In this document: positions 15,971 to 22,771 of the stretch, piece after piece
Numbering within the stretch: position 1 is the first letter of the stretch
Layout: each line of letters opens with the position of its first letter
Virus record (IMG/VR): IMGVR_UViG_3300021599_000692
Coordinates: 1-45,232 of that record
Direction: 5' to 3' (one strand)
Length of the DNA: 45,232 bases
Source: a virus
Position numbers and translations under genes: made by a program
Notes under the pieces: model-generated
What the model saw: the letters and a program-made list of their open reading frames with translations, nothing else
Databases searched by the model: none
Told to the model about the DNA's origin: nothing

Positions 15971-16222
15971 TTACTTTTTGTCTTTTCCTCCTCTTGCTCT
16001 ATTAGTTCGAGCTTTTTCAAATCCGAATATCTTTCCTCCTCTATGTGAAGCGTCAAGACCGTCTCCATTACCGTATGTACCCTTCTCGCGATTGTACTTG
16101 TTAGCCTCCGCTCTCTTCTTCTTAGCTTTAGGCTTTGCTGCGTGCTTCTTTGAAGTCTCCTGGTGCTTTAACCTAGCCTCCTTGTTCTCACGATAGTACT
16201 TAGCCGTCTTGCCTAGAGCCAT
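15971..16222 (-). CDS. small basic phage protein
   Basis: 83 residues, strongly basic: MALGKTAKYYRENKEARLKH, then a conserved-looking GTYGNGDGLDASH segment and NRARGGKDKK at the end. The combination of GKTAKYY, NGDGxDxSH and a terminal RARGGK is familiar from many aquatic phages. Function unknown; nucleic-acid binding is a guess from charge. It overlaps the upstream gene by 23 bases. Confidence 0.65.
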   Translation of the reverse strand: MALGKTAKYYRENKEARLKHQETSKKHAAKPKAKKKRAEANKYNREKGTYGNGDGLDASHRGGKIFGFEKARTNRARGGKDKK

Positions 16223-16406
16223 ACAGTAATTTATTTATCAGCAACTCAGGGTCATTCAAAGCTTCCTGCCTCTTTGCACATCCGCAGTCCTCTGCGCCTG
16301 CACCTTTAGCGATCGCTTCAGCAATCTTGTCTGCATATACAGCCTTCGCGACACTTGCTATAGTGTCTCCAAGACCTTTATGCTTTTTGATCACCCTGAT
16401 TTGCAT
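16200..16406 (-). CDS. small protein with CGCxKR motif
   Basis: 68 residues. After a basic N-terminus it has HKGLGDTIASVAKA and then EDCGCAKRQEALNDP, a motif I recall from short proteins of the same phage group. The Cys pair could bind metal. It is the first gene of the lysis/accessory operon, with a promoter box 8 bases upstream. Confidence 0.6.
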   Translation of the reverse strand: MQIRVIKKHKGLGDTIASVAKAVYADKIAEAIAKGAGAEDCGCAKRQEALNDPELLINKLLYGSRQDG

Positions 16407-16431
16407 TTCTATTGCAAAGATAGTAATTTTA
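16400..16431 (+). promoter_or_regulatory. candidate plus-strand promoter for the winged-helix gene
   Basis: TTTG (16400-16403) and TAATTTTA (16424-16431) are separated by 20 bp, a near match to the Bacteroidota TTTG / TAnnTTTG pair with one mismatch. The ATG follows at 16437. It overlaps the opposing promoter box at 16415-16422, so the two could compete. Confidence 0.42.
16415..16422 (-). promoter_or_regulatory. promoter -7 box of lysis/accessory operon
   Basis: TATCTTTGCA on the minus strand, 8 bases before the ATG at 16406. The transcript would have nearly no leader. The whole divergent control region is only 30 bp long. Confidence 0.6.
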
Positions 16432-16436
16432 CGTAT

Positions 16437-16916
16437 ATGAAGATAAGTAAGGAACGTAACAAAAAAAGATACATAAGATATAAGGTAGATAGAGACTATT
16501 TAAAATGGTACAGAGTTGTCAGAAGATATACAGAGATAAGGTACGGACTGTCGCCATCTGACTTAGAACTTCTTATGTATCTATACTCAGAAGATTTCTT
16601 TAACTTCTATAAATTCGTTGAGTACTGTAACATGCTCGGATGGGATAAGGGTAGGTTCAGTAGATTTGTTGATCAAGGGTACATACACATGTGGAGGGAT
16701 AAGGTTGGATCTGAACATCGACTTTACGAACTTACAAGACAAGGAAGACATATCGTTACACGTATGTATAAGATGCTAAATATGGAAGAAGAAATACCTG
16801 AGACGCCACAAAAGAATCCGGTATTCAAGAAATCAGCAAAGTTCTCAGAAAAAACTTTGGCAATAGGTATACAATCTTTTAACGAGGAAGTAAGGAAAAA
16901 GAAAAGAGGATATTAA
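16437..16916 (+). CDS. winged-helix DNA-binding protein
   Basis: 159 residues from the ATG at 16437; an earlier in-frame ATG would overlap the opposite promoter region. Basic N-terminus (KISKERNKKRYIRYK), then RYGLSPSDLELLMYLYSEDF, a short FSRFVDQGYIHMW segment and RLYELTRQGRHIVTRMYK. This helix-helix-wing order resembles MarR/PadR-like winged-helix domains; similar proteins recur in uncultured aquatic phages. It is the only plus-strand gene within the late minus-strand block, which suits a regulator. Its end overlaps the neighbouring frame in the opposite direction. Confidence 0.65.
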   Translation: MKISKERNKKRYIRYKVDRDYLKWYRVVRRYTEIRYGLSPSDLELLMYLYSEDFFNFYKFVEYCNMLGWDKGRFSRFVDQGYIHMWRDKVGSEHRLYELTRQGRHIVTRMYKMLNMEEEIPETPQKNPVFKKSAKFSEKTLAIGIQSFNEEVRKKKRGY

Positions 16917-16950
16917 ACAATGACAGCTGAATAACCTAAATCCTCAAATT

Positions 16951-17166
16951 TTAGAATGCTGTATTGTAATGCCACCGCCAAAGACTGCTCCTCCGTTTCA
17001 AGGATAGGCCATCAGCATGAGCCACGAATTCAATCCGTGCGTAAACCGATGCCAGTTCAATATCAGTACCGTGAATGTGGATAGCTTTGCCTTCGATAGT
17101 GTACTGTTCTTGCGTTTCGCTATCGGTTACTATTTTATCCGTTCCTTTGCTTAGTTGTAATCCCAT
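16951..17166 (-). CDS. small virion-type protein, probably frameshifted near its C-terminus
   Basis: 71 residues as read: MGLQLSKGTDKIVTDSETQE, then HIHGTDIELASVYARIEFVA, then an unconvincing tail (SLKRRSSLWRWHYNTAF). From about base 17010 the -1 frame reads ILETEEQSLAVALQYSIL and ends GYSAVIV at a stop at 16913. That tail looks far more protein-like and abuts the convergent gene. I therefore suspect a one-base indel, from assembly or mutation; the original gene would be 16913-17166. It is the last gene of the fibre operon, one base after the fibre stop. No slippery heptamer is present. Confidence 0.6.
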   Translation of the reverse strand: MGLQLSKGTDKIVTDSETQEQYTIEGKAIHIHGTDIELASVYARIEFVAHADGLSLKRRSSLWRWHYNTAF

Positions 17167-17167
17167 G

Positions 17168-19204
17168 TTAATCTATTCTTTTATATCTTAAAATTGAACC
17201 TTTCCAAGTTCTTGATGTTCGCCCTGCTGCTGCTGCTGAATTTGCGAATTGATATTTAAACGTTGCATTTTGTGATGCTGTGAATGATGCTGTTATTAAA
17301 ATATGAAATAAATCATCTATATCAGCAGATGTACCAACTATTATATTTATTGGGAATATTGCTGCTTGAACAACGGGAGATAAAGTAGAGTTGTATGAAG
17401 CTGTTGTCATTCTACCATTAAATGTACCAGCACTTGGCGTTAGTCCAAATTTGTAGTCACCAGATGCGTTATTCCCTGAATAACATAAATTAATCTCAAC
17501 CATATAATGACCTCCCGCCACAACAGAGAATTGAAGGTCTGTATCGTCTTGAAGCGTTGCATTATTCGTCACGTCTTGATTTGCGCTCTTTACGATTGTA
17601 GTCCATCCAGCTGGGTCTGCGCTTGTAGGCGTTGCCCATGTGTTGTCACCTCGCAGAAAGGTAGTAGATGATGGCGTACCCGTTGCGCTTAGTTCCGTTA
17701 CGCCTACCGTTGCAGCGTCGATATTCCACGTTGCTCCCGATGCGCTGACAGTTATATCTCCTTTATCTCCATCTGTCAGCCCTATGATGTCACCTACAAA
17801 CAAAGGAACGCCATCACTCACAGCTGTATCAAGCTGCGCCTTCGTGAATGATCCGAGAGCTGTGGTATTATTCCCCTCATTCGCTGTGATTGCTCCAGTT
17901 AGTGCTGCTCTTGATAGGCGAGGAGTTGCATCTGCATAGATGAGCGAGCCATCAATCATTGCACCTACAGCATCCTGTGCCTGTTCATCTGTGTACTGAG
18001 TGACATCGCCAACGAATAAGAAATCACCATCAGAACAAGCTGTGTTGAAATTCGCTTTCGTATCTGAGATGCCATAGCCTCCCAGCGTTGTCGGCTCTCC
18101 TGTCACCTTTGACCAGTCAACATCATTGATTTTTGCGTTCGTTACAGCGTTGTTATCAATGGTCCATACCGTACCTGAACTAGTTACTGTGATATCTCCT
18201 TTGTCACCATCAGCAACTGAAGCTGTAGGTGTAGCCCATGTGTTGTCACCTCTTAGGAATGTGCTTCCAGATGGCGTACCTGTTGCACTTAATTCCGTTA
18301 CACCCACTGTAGCTGCATCAATGTTCCATACCGTACCAGATGAACTTACAGTAATGTCTCCCTTGTCACCATCAGATACACCACTTGGGGCTTGTGGAAC
18401 CCACAAAGACCCATTATATGTCAACACGTTACCCGTTGCAGGAGGAGTGGTTACAAGATCAACGTCATGTATTTCGTCTAACTCGTAACCGTTTTGAACC
18501 CTTACATATATCTGACCGTTGCCAGCATTAGCCCTCTCAACGATGCCTATGTACACCATGTGATTAGGTGCGTATGGCTTTGTAGCAGTATAACTACCAG
18601 GAGTTGAGCCTAAATATAATATATTCCCAGCTACATACATCCCAGTATTTAAACCGTCAAGCACTCCTTGACAGATCACCATACCATTTTGACCTGCACC
18701 TATATTCTCTGCTGCCAACCCGAACGTCTTAGCACTCGTAGCGTCAGACGTATTAAACGCTAGTTTTACAGACGCCTTGTTGCCACTAGCACTAAATAAA
18801 TATACAGCTTGACCCTTAGTAATGGTTACTGCCTCTGCGTTATGCACGTAAGCATGCATTGTCTGACCTATCCTACTTACTACGTTAGAATTATTAAGCA
18901 GATATGACAAAGCTCCAGAAGCCCCGTCATATACTATCTGACCAGCTCCGGCTGCATTTGTCGGTGTCAAGCTAAACTCTACAGCGTCTGCAGACAACTT
19001 ATATATACCAAGGTCTACGTCTTGTGTAGCTCCTACATATGGCACATACCCCATAGACGAAGGAGTACCCCAAGTACCATCCCCTTTAAGGACTGTTGTT
19101 GCATCAGTTGTACCAGATCCAAGAGTCTCTGGATCTAAGTAACTATTTTTAGGCAGCTTTATTATCTTGCCTAAGACCTGTATTAAAGGCCGTATTTTGA
19201 CCAT
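17168..19204 (-). CDS. tail fibre / host-recognition protein with internal repeats
   Basis: 678 residues. The N-terminus (to about 110) carries VLKGDGTWGTP. The 278-326 block (GDKGDITVSSSGTVWNIDAA through STFLRGDNTWATP) recurs at 478-526, exactly 200 residues later, with a partial copy at about 333-350. FLFVGD-type segments at about 395 and 468 repeat too. The C-terminal part (531-678) is unrepeated and ends ILRYKRID, like a beta-sandwich receptor-binding tip. GDxTWATP repeats are common in Bacteroidota phage fibres. The repeats would allow recombination that changes shaft length. Confidence 0.78.
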   Translation of the reverse strand: MVKIRPLIQVLGKIIKLPKNSYLDPETLGSGTTDATTVLKGDGTWGTPSSMGYVPYVGATQDVDLGIYKLSADAVEFSLTPTNAAGAGQIVYDGASGALSYLLNNSNVVSRIGQTMHAYVHNAEAVTITKGQAVYLFSASGNKASVKLAFNTSDATSAKTFGLAAENIGAGQNGMVICQGVLDGLNTGMYVAGNILYLGSTPGSYTATKPYAPNHMVYIGIVERANAGNGQIYVRVQNGYELDEIHDVDLVTTPPATGNVLTYNGSLWVPQAPSGVSDGDKGDITVSSSGTVWNIDAATVGVTELSATGTPSGSTFLRGDNTWATPTASVADGDKGDITVTSSGTVWTIDNNAVTNAKINDVDWSKVTGEPTTLGGYGISDTKANFNTACSDGDFLFVGDVTQYTDEQAQDAVGAMIDGSLIYADATPRLSRAALTGAITANEGNNTTALGSFTKAQLDTAVSDGVPLFVGDIIGLTDGDKGDITVSASGATWNIDAATVGVTELSATGTPSSTTFLRGDNTWATPTSADPAGWTTIVKSANQDVTNNATLQDDTDLQFSVVAGGHYMVEINLCYSGNNASGDYKFGLTPSAGTFNGRMTTASYNSTLSPVVQAAIFPINIIVGTSADIDDLFHILITASFTASQNATFKYQFANSAAAAGRTSRTWKGSILRYKRID

Positions 19205-19365
19205 TACTTACGCTTTTTAGGCATAGGCTGATTCATCAAAGCCATCTTAAAAGCCATAGCTTCCATCATAGCTTCCTCCATCTCTTCTGCCTTTTCTTTC
19301 ATCTTCTTAGCCTCAATCATCTTCTGAATGCCCGTCATTGGCTGAATACGTGGTTGCTTTTTCAT
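19204..19365 (-). CDS. 53-residue Met-rich helical peptide
   Basis: A frame from the ATG at 19365 gives MKKQPRIQPMTGIQKMIEAK, then a Met/Glu/Ala-rich helix, ending MPKKRK. Its stop overlaps the fibre ATG by one base (TAATG), and it starts two bases after the previous stop, so the spacing supports a real gene. Eleven of 53 residues are Met. It could be a small fibre chaperone or attachment peptide, but this is only positional. Confidence 0.62.
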   Translation of the reverse strand: MKKQPRIQPMTGIQKMIEAKKMKEKAEEMEEAMMEAMAFKMALMNQPMPKKRK

Positions 19366-19367
19366 TA

Positions 19368-19931
19368 TCATCCAAAATTAAGTGATCTGTAAGTTATTTT
19401 TGCTCGTATCTCTCCGTCACCATCTTCTGGATCTGTTCCCCCAAATGTTGTTATTCCTATAGGTTCATTGACCAAGAAATGAGTGGCCCTATTCCATTCA
19501 GGTTGTGAACTGCCCGCAAAAGACTGTTGATGACCTACAAAATTAGATGCAAAAAACACAGTATCATTTGCAGATGTTATCGCTGAAGGATCGAAGTTAG
19601 TGCCGCTATATGACAACAATCCACCAACCATTATCAAATCGTTAAGTGTATATTGTGTTGTTCCAAATTTAAACTCATATGCAATTTTATATTCATAATA
19701 CCTTTCAGATCCAGGAGCAGGCAACAGCTCAACGGGAATTGTTCCCATAGAAAGGATTCTATTATATGATATGTCTATAGTAATTGTTTTATATACAGAA
19801 TTAACTGTTTCTATTACATCCTCTATAGTATATATTTCACTCAATCCATTATTTTGAGCTGATCTATTTTCAGGAGTTGGCACGTCAGATGATATACCAA
19901 TAAATTTAGTTCCTGGTTGGATTTGCGTCAT
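19368..19931 (-). CDS. MTQI-family phage protein, paralogue of the 22768-23310 protein
   Basis: 187 residues. The N-terminus (MTQIQPGTKFIGISSDVPTP) and the following ENRSAQNN and YTIEDVIE motifs match the gene at 22768-23310 almost residue for residue, as does the ILSMGTIPVELLPAPG segment in the middle. The C-terminal half is beta-rich and diverges, ending ITYRSLNFG. Paired copies with different C-terminal halves suggest a virion protein with a conserved attachment end and a variable tip. It is the first gene of the fibre operon, after a promoter at 19957-19950. Function not established. Confidence 0.6.
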   Translation of the reverse strand: MTQIQPGTKFIGISSDVPTPENRSAQNNGLSEIYTIEDVIETVNSVYKTITIDISYNRILSMGTIPVELLPAPGSERYYEYKIAYEFKFGTTQYTLNDLIMVGGLLSYSGTNFDPSAITSANDTVFFASNFVGHQQSFAGSSQPEWNRATHFLVNEPIGITTFGGTDPEDGDGEIRAKITYRSLNFG

Positions 19932-19949
19932 GACATTTATTTTATACTA

Positions 19950-19957
19950 CAAAGATA
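19950..19957 (-). promoter_or_regulatory. promoter -7 box of fibre operon
   Basis: TATCTTTG on the minus strand, 18 bases before the ATG at 19931, in the short gap after the last gene of the chaperonin operon. Confidence 0.65.
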
Positions 19958-19962
19958 CTAAT

Positions 19963-20334
19963 TTACAGCTTATGTATCCAATTGAACGATACAGCGAACC
20001 CTATGCCATATGTCAACCTGCATAATATAACTATCATTATAGCATCAAATATGCCATTATTGCATATTGCAATATGCAATATGCCTAAGTACATAAATAC
20101 ATTTCGCGCGAACTTCATTAAGTGCCAACCGTCCGTCATAAAGACAAACAGCCTGCTCGACTGCCAAAACGCCTCACCCTGCATCGGATCTCCATTTCTC
20201 CATTTATTTCTCCAGCTATACTGAGAGTTCCAAAACATACTACGCCACAACTGGTGAGATGGATTAAGTCGGAACTGAAGCCAGTCCATCACTCCCTCCG
20301 ATATACCAGCTATAAAGAATATTAACGTCGCCAT
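19963..20334 (-). CDS. membrane protein of unknown function
   Basis: 123 residues from the ATG at 20334 (MATLIFFIAGISEGVMDWLQ); an earlier ATG at 20367 would increase overlap with the upstream gene. Hydrophobic stretches near both ends flank a Trp-rich region with WNSQYSWRNKWRNGDP and a FVFMTDGWHLMKF segment. I recall similar proteins in other aquatic phages, always as integral membrane proteins without known function. It lies at the end of the GroEL-GroES operon. Confidence 0.58.
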   Translation of the reverse strand: MATLIFFIAGISEGVMDWLQFRLNPSHQLWRSMFWNSQYSWRNKWRNGDPMQGEAFWQSSRLFVFMTDGWHLMKFARNVFMYLGILHIAICNNGIFDAIMIVILCRLTYGIGFAVSFNWIHKL

Positions 20335-20534
20335 TGCCAAATTATATTTACTGCTATTACTACCCACGGGAATATGTAAACTGTCCAGATAAGATATATC
20401 TCTCCGTTGATGTATGTGTCATAAAAGTTTGGCTCAACGTATGACCACACTATAAGAGTTAGGCATATAGCAATCGCTATATAGCTTCCGAAGTTGTATA
20501 GAAACTTAGTTATCCAGCTGCTGTTTGGGTTCAT
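20322..20534 (-). CDS. two-span membrane protein
   Basis: 70 residues with two hydrophobic segments (IAIAICLTLIVWSYV and YLIWTVYIFPWVVIAVNII) and a short polar loop. The ATGA overlap with the co-chaperonin gene places it in the same mRNA. Unknown function; it could be a second holin-like or host-envelope protein. Confidence 0.55.
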   Translation of the reverse strand: MNPNSSWITKFLYNFGSYIAIAICLTLIVWSYVEPNFYDTYINGEIYLIWTVYIFPWVVIAVNIIWQWRR

Positions 20535-20791
20535 ATCACCGCCACTATATCGTTCTCATTAACTACAGTCACTCGCTTACCATCTAGCGTCATCTCGAAC
20601 GCACGGACCTTGTCGTAGTACACCTCGTCGCCCTCATTTATACCAGTAACAAGATTTCCAGGAGGAGCTATAACTTTAGCCCTCTGATACCGCATGTCCT
20701 CCATATCGGACGCAGATAACTGCAGTCCGCTCTTCATAACGGCAGGCTCATCGACCTGCTCGCATATCAGCCACTTATTGTACGCTCTCAC
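20531..20791 (-). CDS. groES: co-chaperonin GroES
   Basis: 86 residues, slightly shorter than bacterial GroES (about 97). Strands and turns follow the Cpn10 plan: KWLICEQVDEP, a mobile-loop region with SGLQL in place of the usual GGIVL, KVIAPPGNLV, INEGDEVYYDK and a terminal VVNENDIVAVI. The gene overlaps the 3' end of groEL by 17 bases, so the pair is co-translated in the order EL then ES, opposite to the usual bacterial order. It would cap the phage or host chaperonin during folding of virion proteins. Confidence 0.87.
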   Translation of the reverse strand: MRAYNKWLICEQVDEPAVMKSGLQLSASDMEDMRYQRAKVIAPPGNLVTGINEGDEVYYDKVRAFEMTLDGKRVTVVNENDIVAVI

Positions 20792-22373
20792 CTTCTCTCA
20801 TGTTTGTAATTATACACTCAGACACCATGATCGTTGTAGCGACAGACACAGCGTTCTTTAGGGCTGACTTCGTTACAAGAGCTGGATCAATTACCCCCAT
20901 CTTTATCATGTCTCCGTACTCCATTGTCTTTAGGTTAAGACCATAGCCAAATGGCTCACCGTTTATATTCTCATCAATCCTGTCCTCAAAAAATGACAGA
21001 CCTGCGTTGCTCAGTATTTTTAAAAACGGCTCATATAAAGACTGACTAAGTATGTCGCACGCACACTCCTCGTTGATGTCAGTCACCTCGAATGTCTCTA
21101 TGGTATCTGCCATATACTTCAAAGCAACACCTCCACCTGGAAGTATACCCTCCTCAATAGCTGCGCCCACAGCTCTAACTGCGTCGTCAACCCTGTCAAA
21201 TAACTCCTTCTGCTCGATGTCAGATGACGCCCCAACATGCACGATGCCGATGCCTGACGTTAGGTTGGCTATCCTCGCCTCCGTGTCCTTACGCTCATTT
21301 ATAGATATGTCTCCTGTCAACTTGTTCTGCAACTCTGAAACACGCCTGTCCAACTCCTCGTTCTCACCGTCTGCCTTGTATATAATTGTCCTGTCAGCAC
21401 TAACGACCACTCGTGCAGCCTGACCCAAGCCATCTACATCAAAGTTATGCGTACCGTGCCCACTCTCCTCTGTATAAAAAGTAGCCCCAAGGACTGCAGC
21501 TAAGTCACGCATCTGCTCTCGCTGCCTATACCCGTTTGATGGTGGGATGATGTGACACGCCTTTACGTTCTTCTTCATGACATTAGCTGCGAGCGTAGCT
21601 CGCGCCTGCTCAGACATATTGCCTATGATAAGTAAACTAGCGTTGTTCTTAATGATCGGCTCAAACACATTCTCCAATATAGCGTTCGTCAGCTTCTCGA
21701 TTGTCATGTCTGTCAACAGAACGTATGGGTTCTCCAACTCACACACCTCCCTGTCCTCGTTGTTGATGAAGTACTCCGTAGAGAAACCCCTGTCTACCTT
21801 CACTCCGTCTATAACTTCCGTGTACGTAAAATCAGTCTTTGAGTTCTCTACATGCACAACCTTTACCCTTGAGAACAACTCAGCGATTTTTCCGCCAAGT
21901 TCAGGGTCGTTGTTTGATGATATCGTCGCAATGTCCTTGAGCCTTCGCTTTGTTACAGCCTTTGATAGCTTTGTGAGTTTGTTGAGTATGGCTTCTGAGT
22001 GACTAGATATGTATCTAGCCACTGAAGTAGGGTTATGCTTATCTGTCATGTGATCGTCAGCAGCATCAAGCAACGCATGAGTCAACACACAAGCCGTTGT
22101 AGTACCATCTCCAGCGTGCTTTGCTGTCTGTAGTGACGCCTCCTTAACAATATTTACAGCCAGATTCTCTACTGGGTCATACAGCTGTATAGCCTTAGCG
22201 ACAGATACACCGTCCTTTGTGATGACTTTCTGACCGATATGCTGCTCGGACTCCATAATTACCGGTCGACCGTAAGGACCAAGAGTGGATCCTACTGCTT
22301 TGGCCAACTTCCGAACCCCCTCTCGGAACTTGTTTTTACCTTCTTCGTCTAAATAAACTCTTTTTGGGATCAT
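20775..22373 (-). CDS. groEL: chaperonin GroEL (Cpn60)
   Basis: 532 residues, near full length (E. coli 548). ATPase residues are conserved: LGPYGR (31-36), TKDGVSVA (52-59), GDGTTTA (88-94, with Asp89 matching E. coli Asp87), Asp397 before RAVGAAIEEG, LPGGGVAL (411-418) and IDPALVTKSAL. The apical domain has the YFIN turn (201-204) and hydrophobic helices for substrate and GroES contact. The GGM-repeat tail is missing; it ends REGESVQ. It has its own promoter (22399-22392). It likely folds phage proteins such as capsid or fibre; apical divergence suggests specialised clients. Confidence 0.93.
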   Translation of the reverse strand: MIPKRVYLDEEGKNKFREGVRKLAKAVGSTLGPYGRPVIMESEQHIGQKVITKDGVSVAKAIQLYDPVENLAVNIVKEASLQTAKHAGDGTTTACVLTHALLDAADDHMTDKHNPTSVARYISSHSEAILNKLTKLSKAVTKRRLKDIATISSNNDPELGGKIAELFSRVKVVHVENSKTDFTYTEVIDGVKVDRGFSTEYFINNEDREVCELENPYVLLTDMTIEKLTNAILENVFEPIIKNNASLLIIGNMSEQARATLAANVMKKNVKACHIIPPSNGYRQREQMRDLAAVLGATFYTEESGHGTHNFDVDGLGQAARVVVSADRTIIYKADGENEELDRRVSELQNKLTGDISINERKDTEARIANLTSGIGIVHVGASSDIEQKELFDRVDDAVRAVGAAIEEGILPGGGVALKYMADTIETFEVTDINEECACDILSQSLYEPFLKILSNAGLSFFEDRIDENINGEPFGYGLNLKTMEYGDMIKMGVIDPALVTKSALKNAVSVATTIMVSECIITNMREGESVQ

Positions 22374-22391
22374 ATTTGATTAGATTTGTCG

Positions 22392-22399
22392 CAAAAATA
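22392..22399 (-). promoter_or_regulatory. promoter -7 box of groEL-groES operon
   Basis: TATTTTTG on the minus strand, 18 bases before the groEL ATG, in an AT-rich region. A second near-match (GTATTTTG) lies about 18 bp further upstream. No CIRCE element is visible nearby. Confidence 0.55.
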
Positions 22400-22501
22400 G
22401 ACAAAATTTGTGACAAAATACGCGCAAAAGTATAATTTTAAGCGCTAACGCTAAATAGTCTTTACATAATCGGATAATTTCCGACTTTAGTTTGTTATAA
22501 T

Positions 22502-22529
22502 GTCCAGTTTATTGCGCTAAAAACTGGAC
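22502..22529. repeat. inverted repeat upstream of groEL
   Basis: A perfect 9-bp inverted repeat, GTCCAGTTT/AAACTGGAC (22502-22510 with 22521-22529), has a 10-base spacer, ATTGCGCTAA. It lies about 105 bp upstream of the groEL promoter box and next to the terminator of the previous unit. It could be an operator or an RNA hairpin. Confidence 0.55.
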
Positions 22530-22530
22530 A

Positions 22531-22560
22531 AATAAAAAACCCGAGGTGCATTTCCTCGGG
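22531..22560 (-). terminator. rho-independent terminator after the small lipoprotein gene
   Basis: On the minus strand a 7-bp stem CCCGAGG/CCTCGGG (22560-22554 with 22546-22540) is followed by TTTTTTATTT. It separates the unit at 22631-23310 from the groEL operon. Confidence 0.82.
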
Positions 22561-22572
22561 TCAGAGCAAAAG

Positions 22573-22626
22573 ACCCATCCTGGTACGCTCGTCAGGGTGA
22601 CACCCCTAACCAGAAGCGTGATGGGT
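22573..22626. other. nested and alternative inverted repeats, structured RNA candidate
   Basis: The outer arms ACCCATC/GATGGGT (22573-22579 with 22620-22626) enclose two further complementary pairs: CTGGT/ACCAG (22580-22584 with 22609-22613) and ACGCT/AGCGT (22585-22589 with 22615-22619). A small GGGT/ACCC hairpin lies at 22595-22605. The two inner pairs interleave, so they either form a tight pseudoknot or, more likely given the loop lengths of 0-1 nt, exclude each other. It lies in the 3' untranslated region of the minus-strand unit, just before its terminator. No known RNA class was recognised. Confidence 0.5.
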
Positions 22627-22630
22627 ACTG

Positions 22631-22771
22631 TTATCTTAACGTCTCAACTGTTATGTATTTCTTAACAGTTGACTGGTGTTCTTTTTGTATGTCCATCTCA
22701 GTATACGCGTCACACTTCTGTGTAGACTTGCAGGATGACAGGAGTAATACTAGGATGGCTGTACGGATCAT
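22631..22771 (-). CDS. 46-residue lipoprotein
   Basis: A frame starting at 22771 reads MIRTAILVLLLSSCKSTQKC, a short signal sequence with lipobox LSSC, followed by about 30 polar residues ending YITVETLR. The ATG overlaps the stop of the preceding gene as ATGA. The mature peptide of about 33 residues would be anchored in the envelope. Tiny phage lipoproteins of this size can be outer-membrane spanin subunits or exclusion factors; either is a guess. Confidence 0.6.
   Translation of the reverse strand: MIRTAILVLLLSSCKSTQKCDAYTEMDIQKEHQSTVKKYITVETLR

Noticed and set aside
16980-17020. Programmed -1 frameshift in the gene at 16951-17166.
   Set aside because: There is no slippery X-XXY-YYZ heptamer or downstream stem at the frame change, so an indel is more likely.
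21052-22002. Open frames on the plus strand over groEL.
   Set aside because: They run antisense to a fully conserved chaperonin and have no promoter or protein-like composition; such shadows are common in this window.
22540-22626. CTGACGA on the minus strand with a GAAA further on, suggesting a hammerhead.
   Set aside because: No stem II can form between the two boxes, and GAAA belongs to the loop of the terminator.
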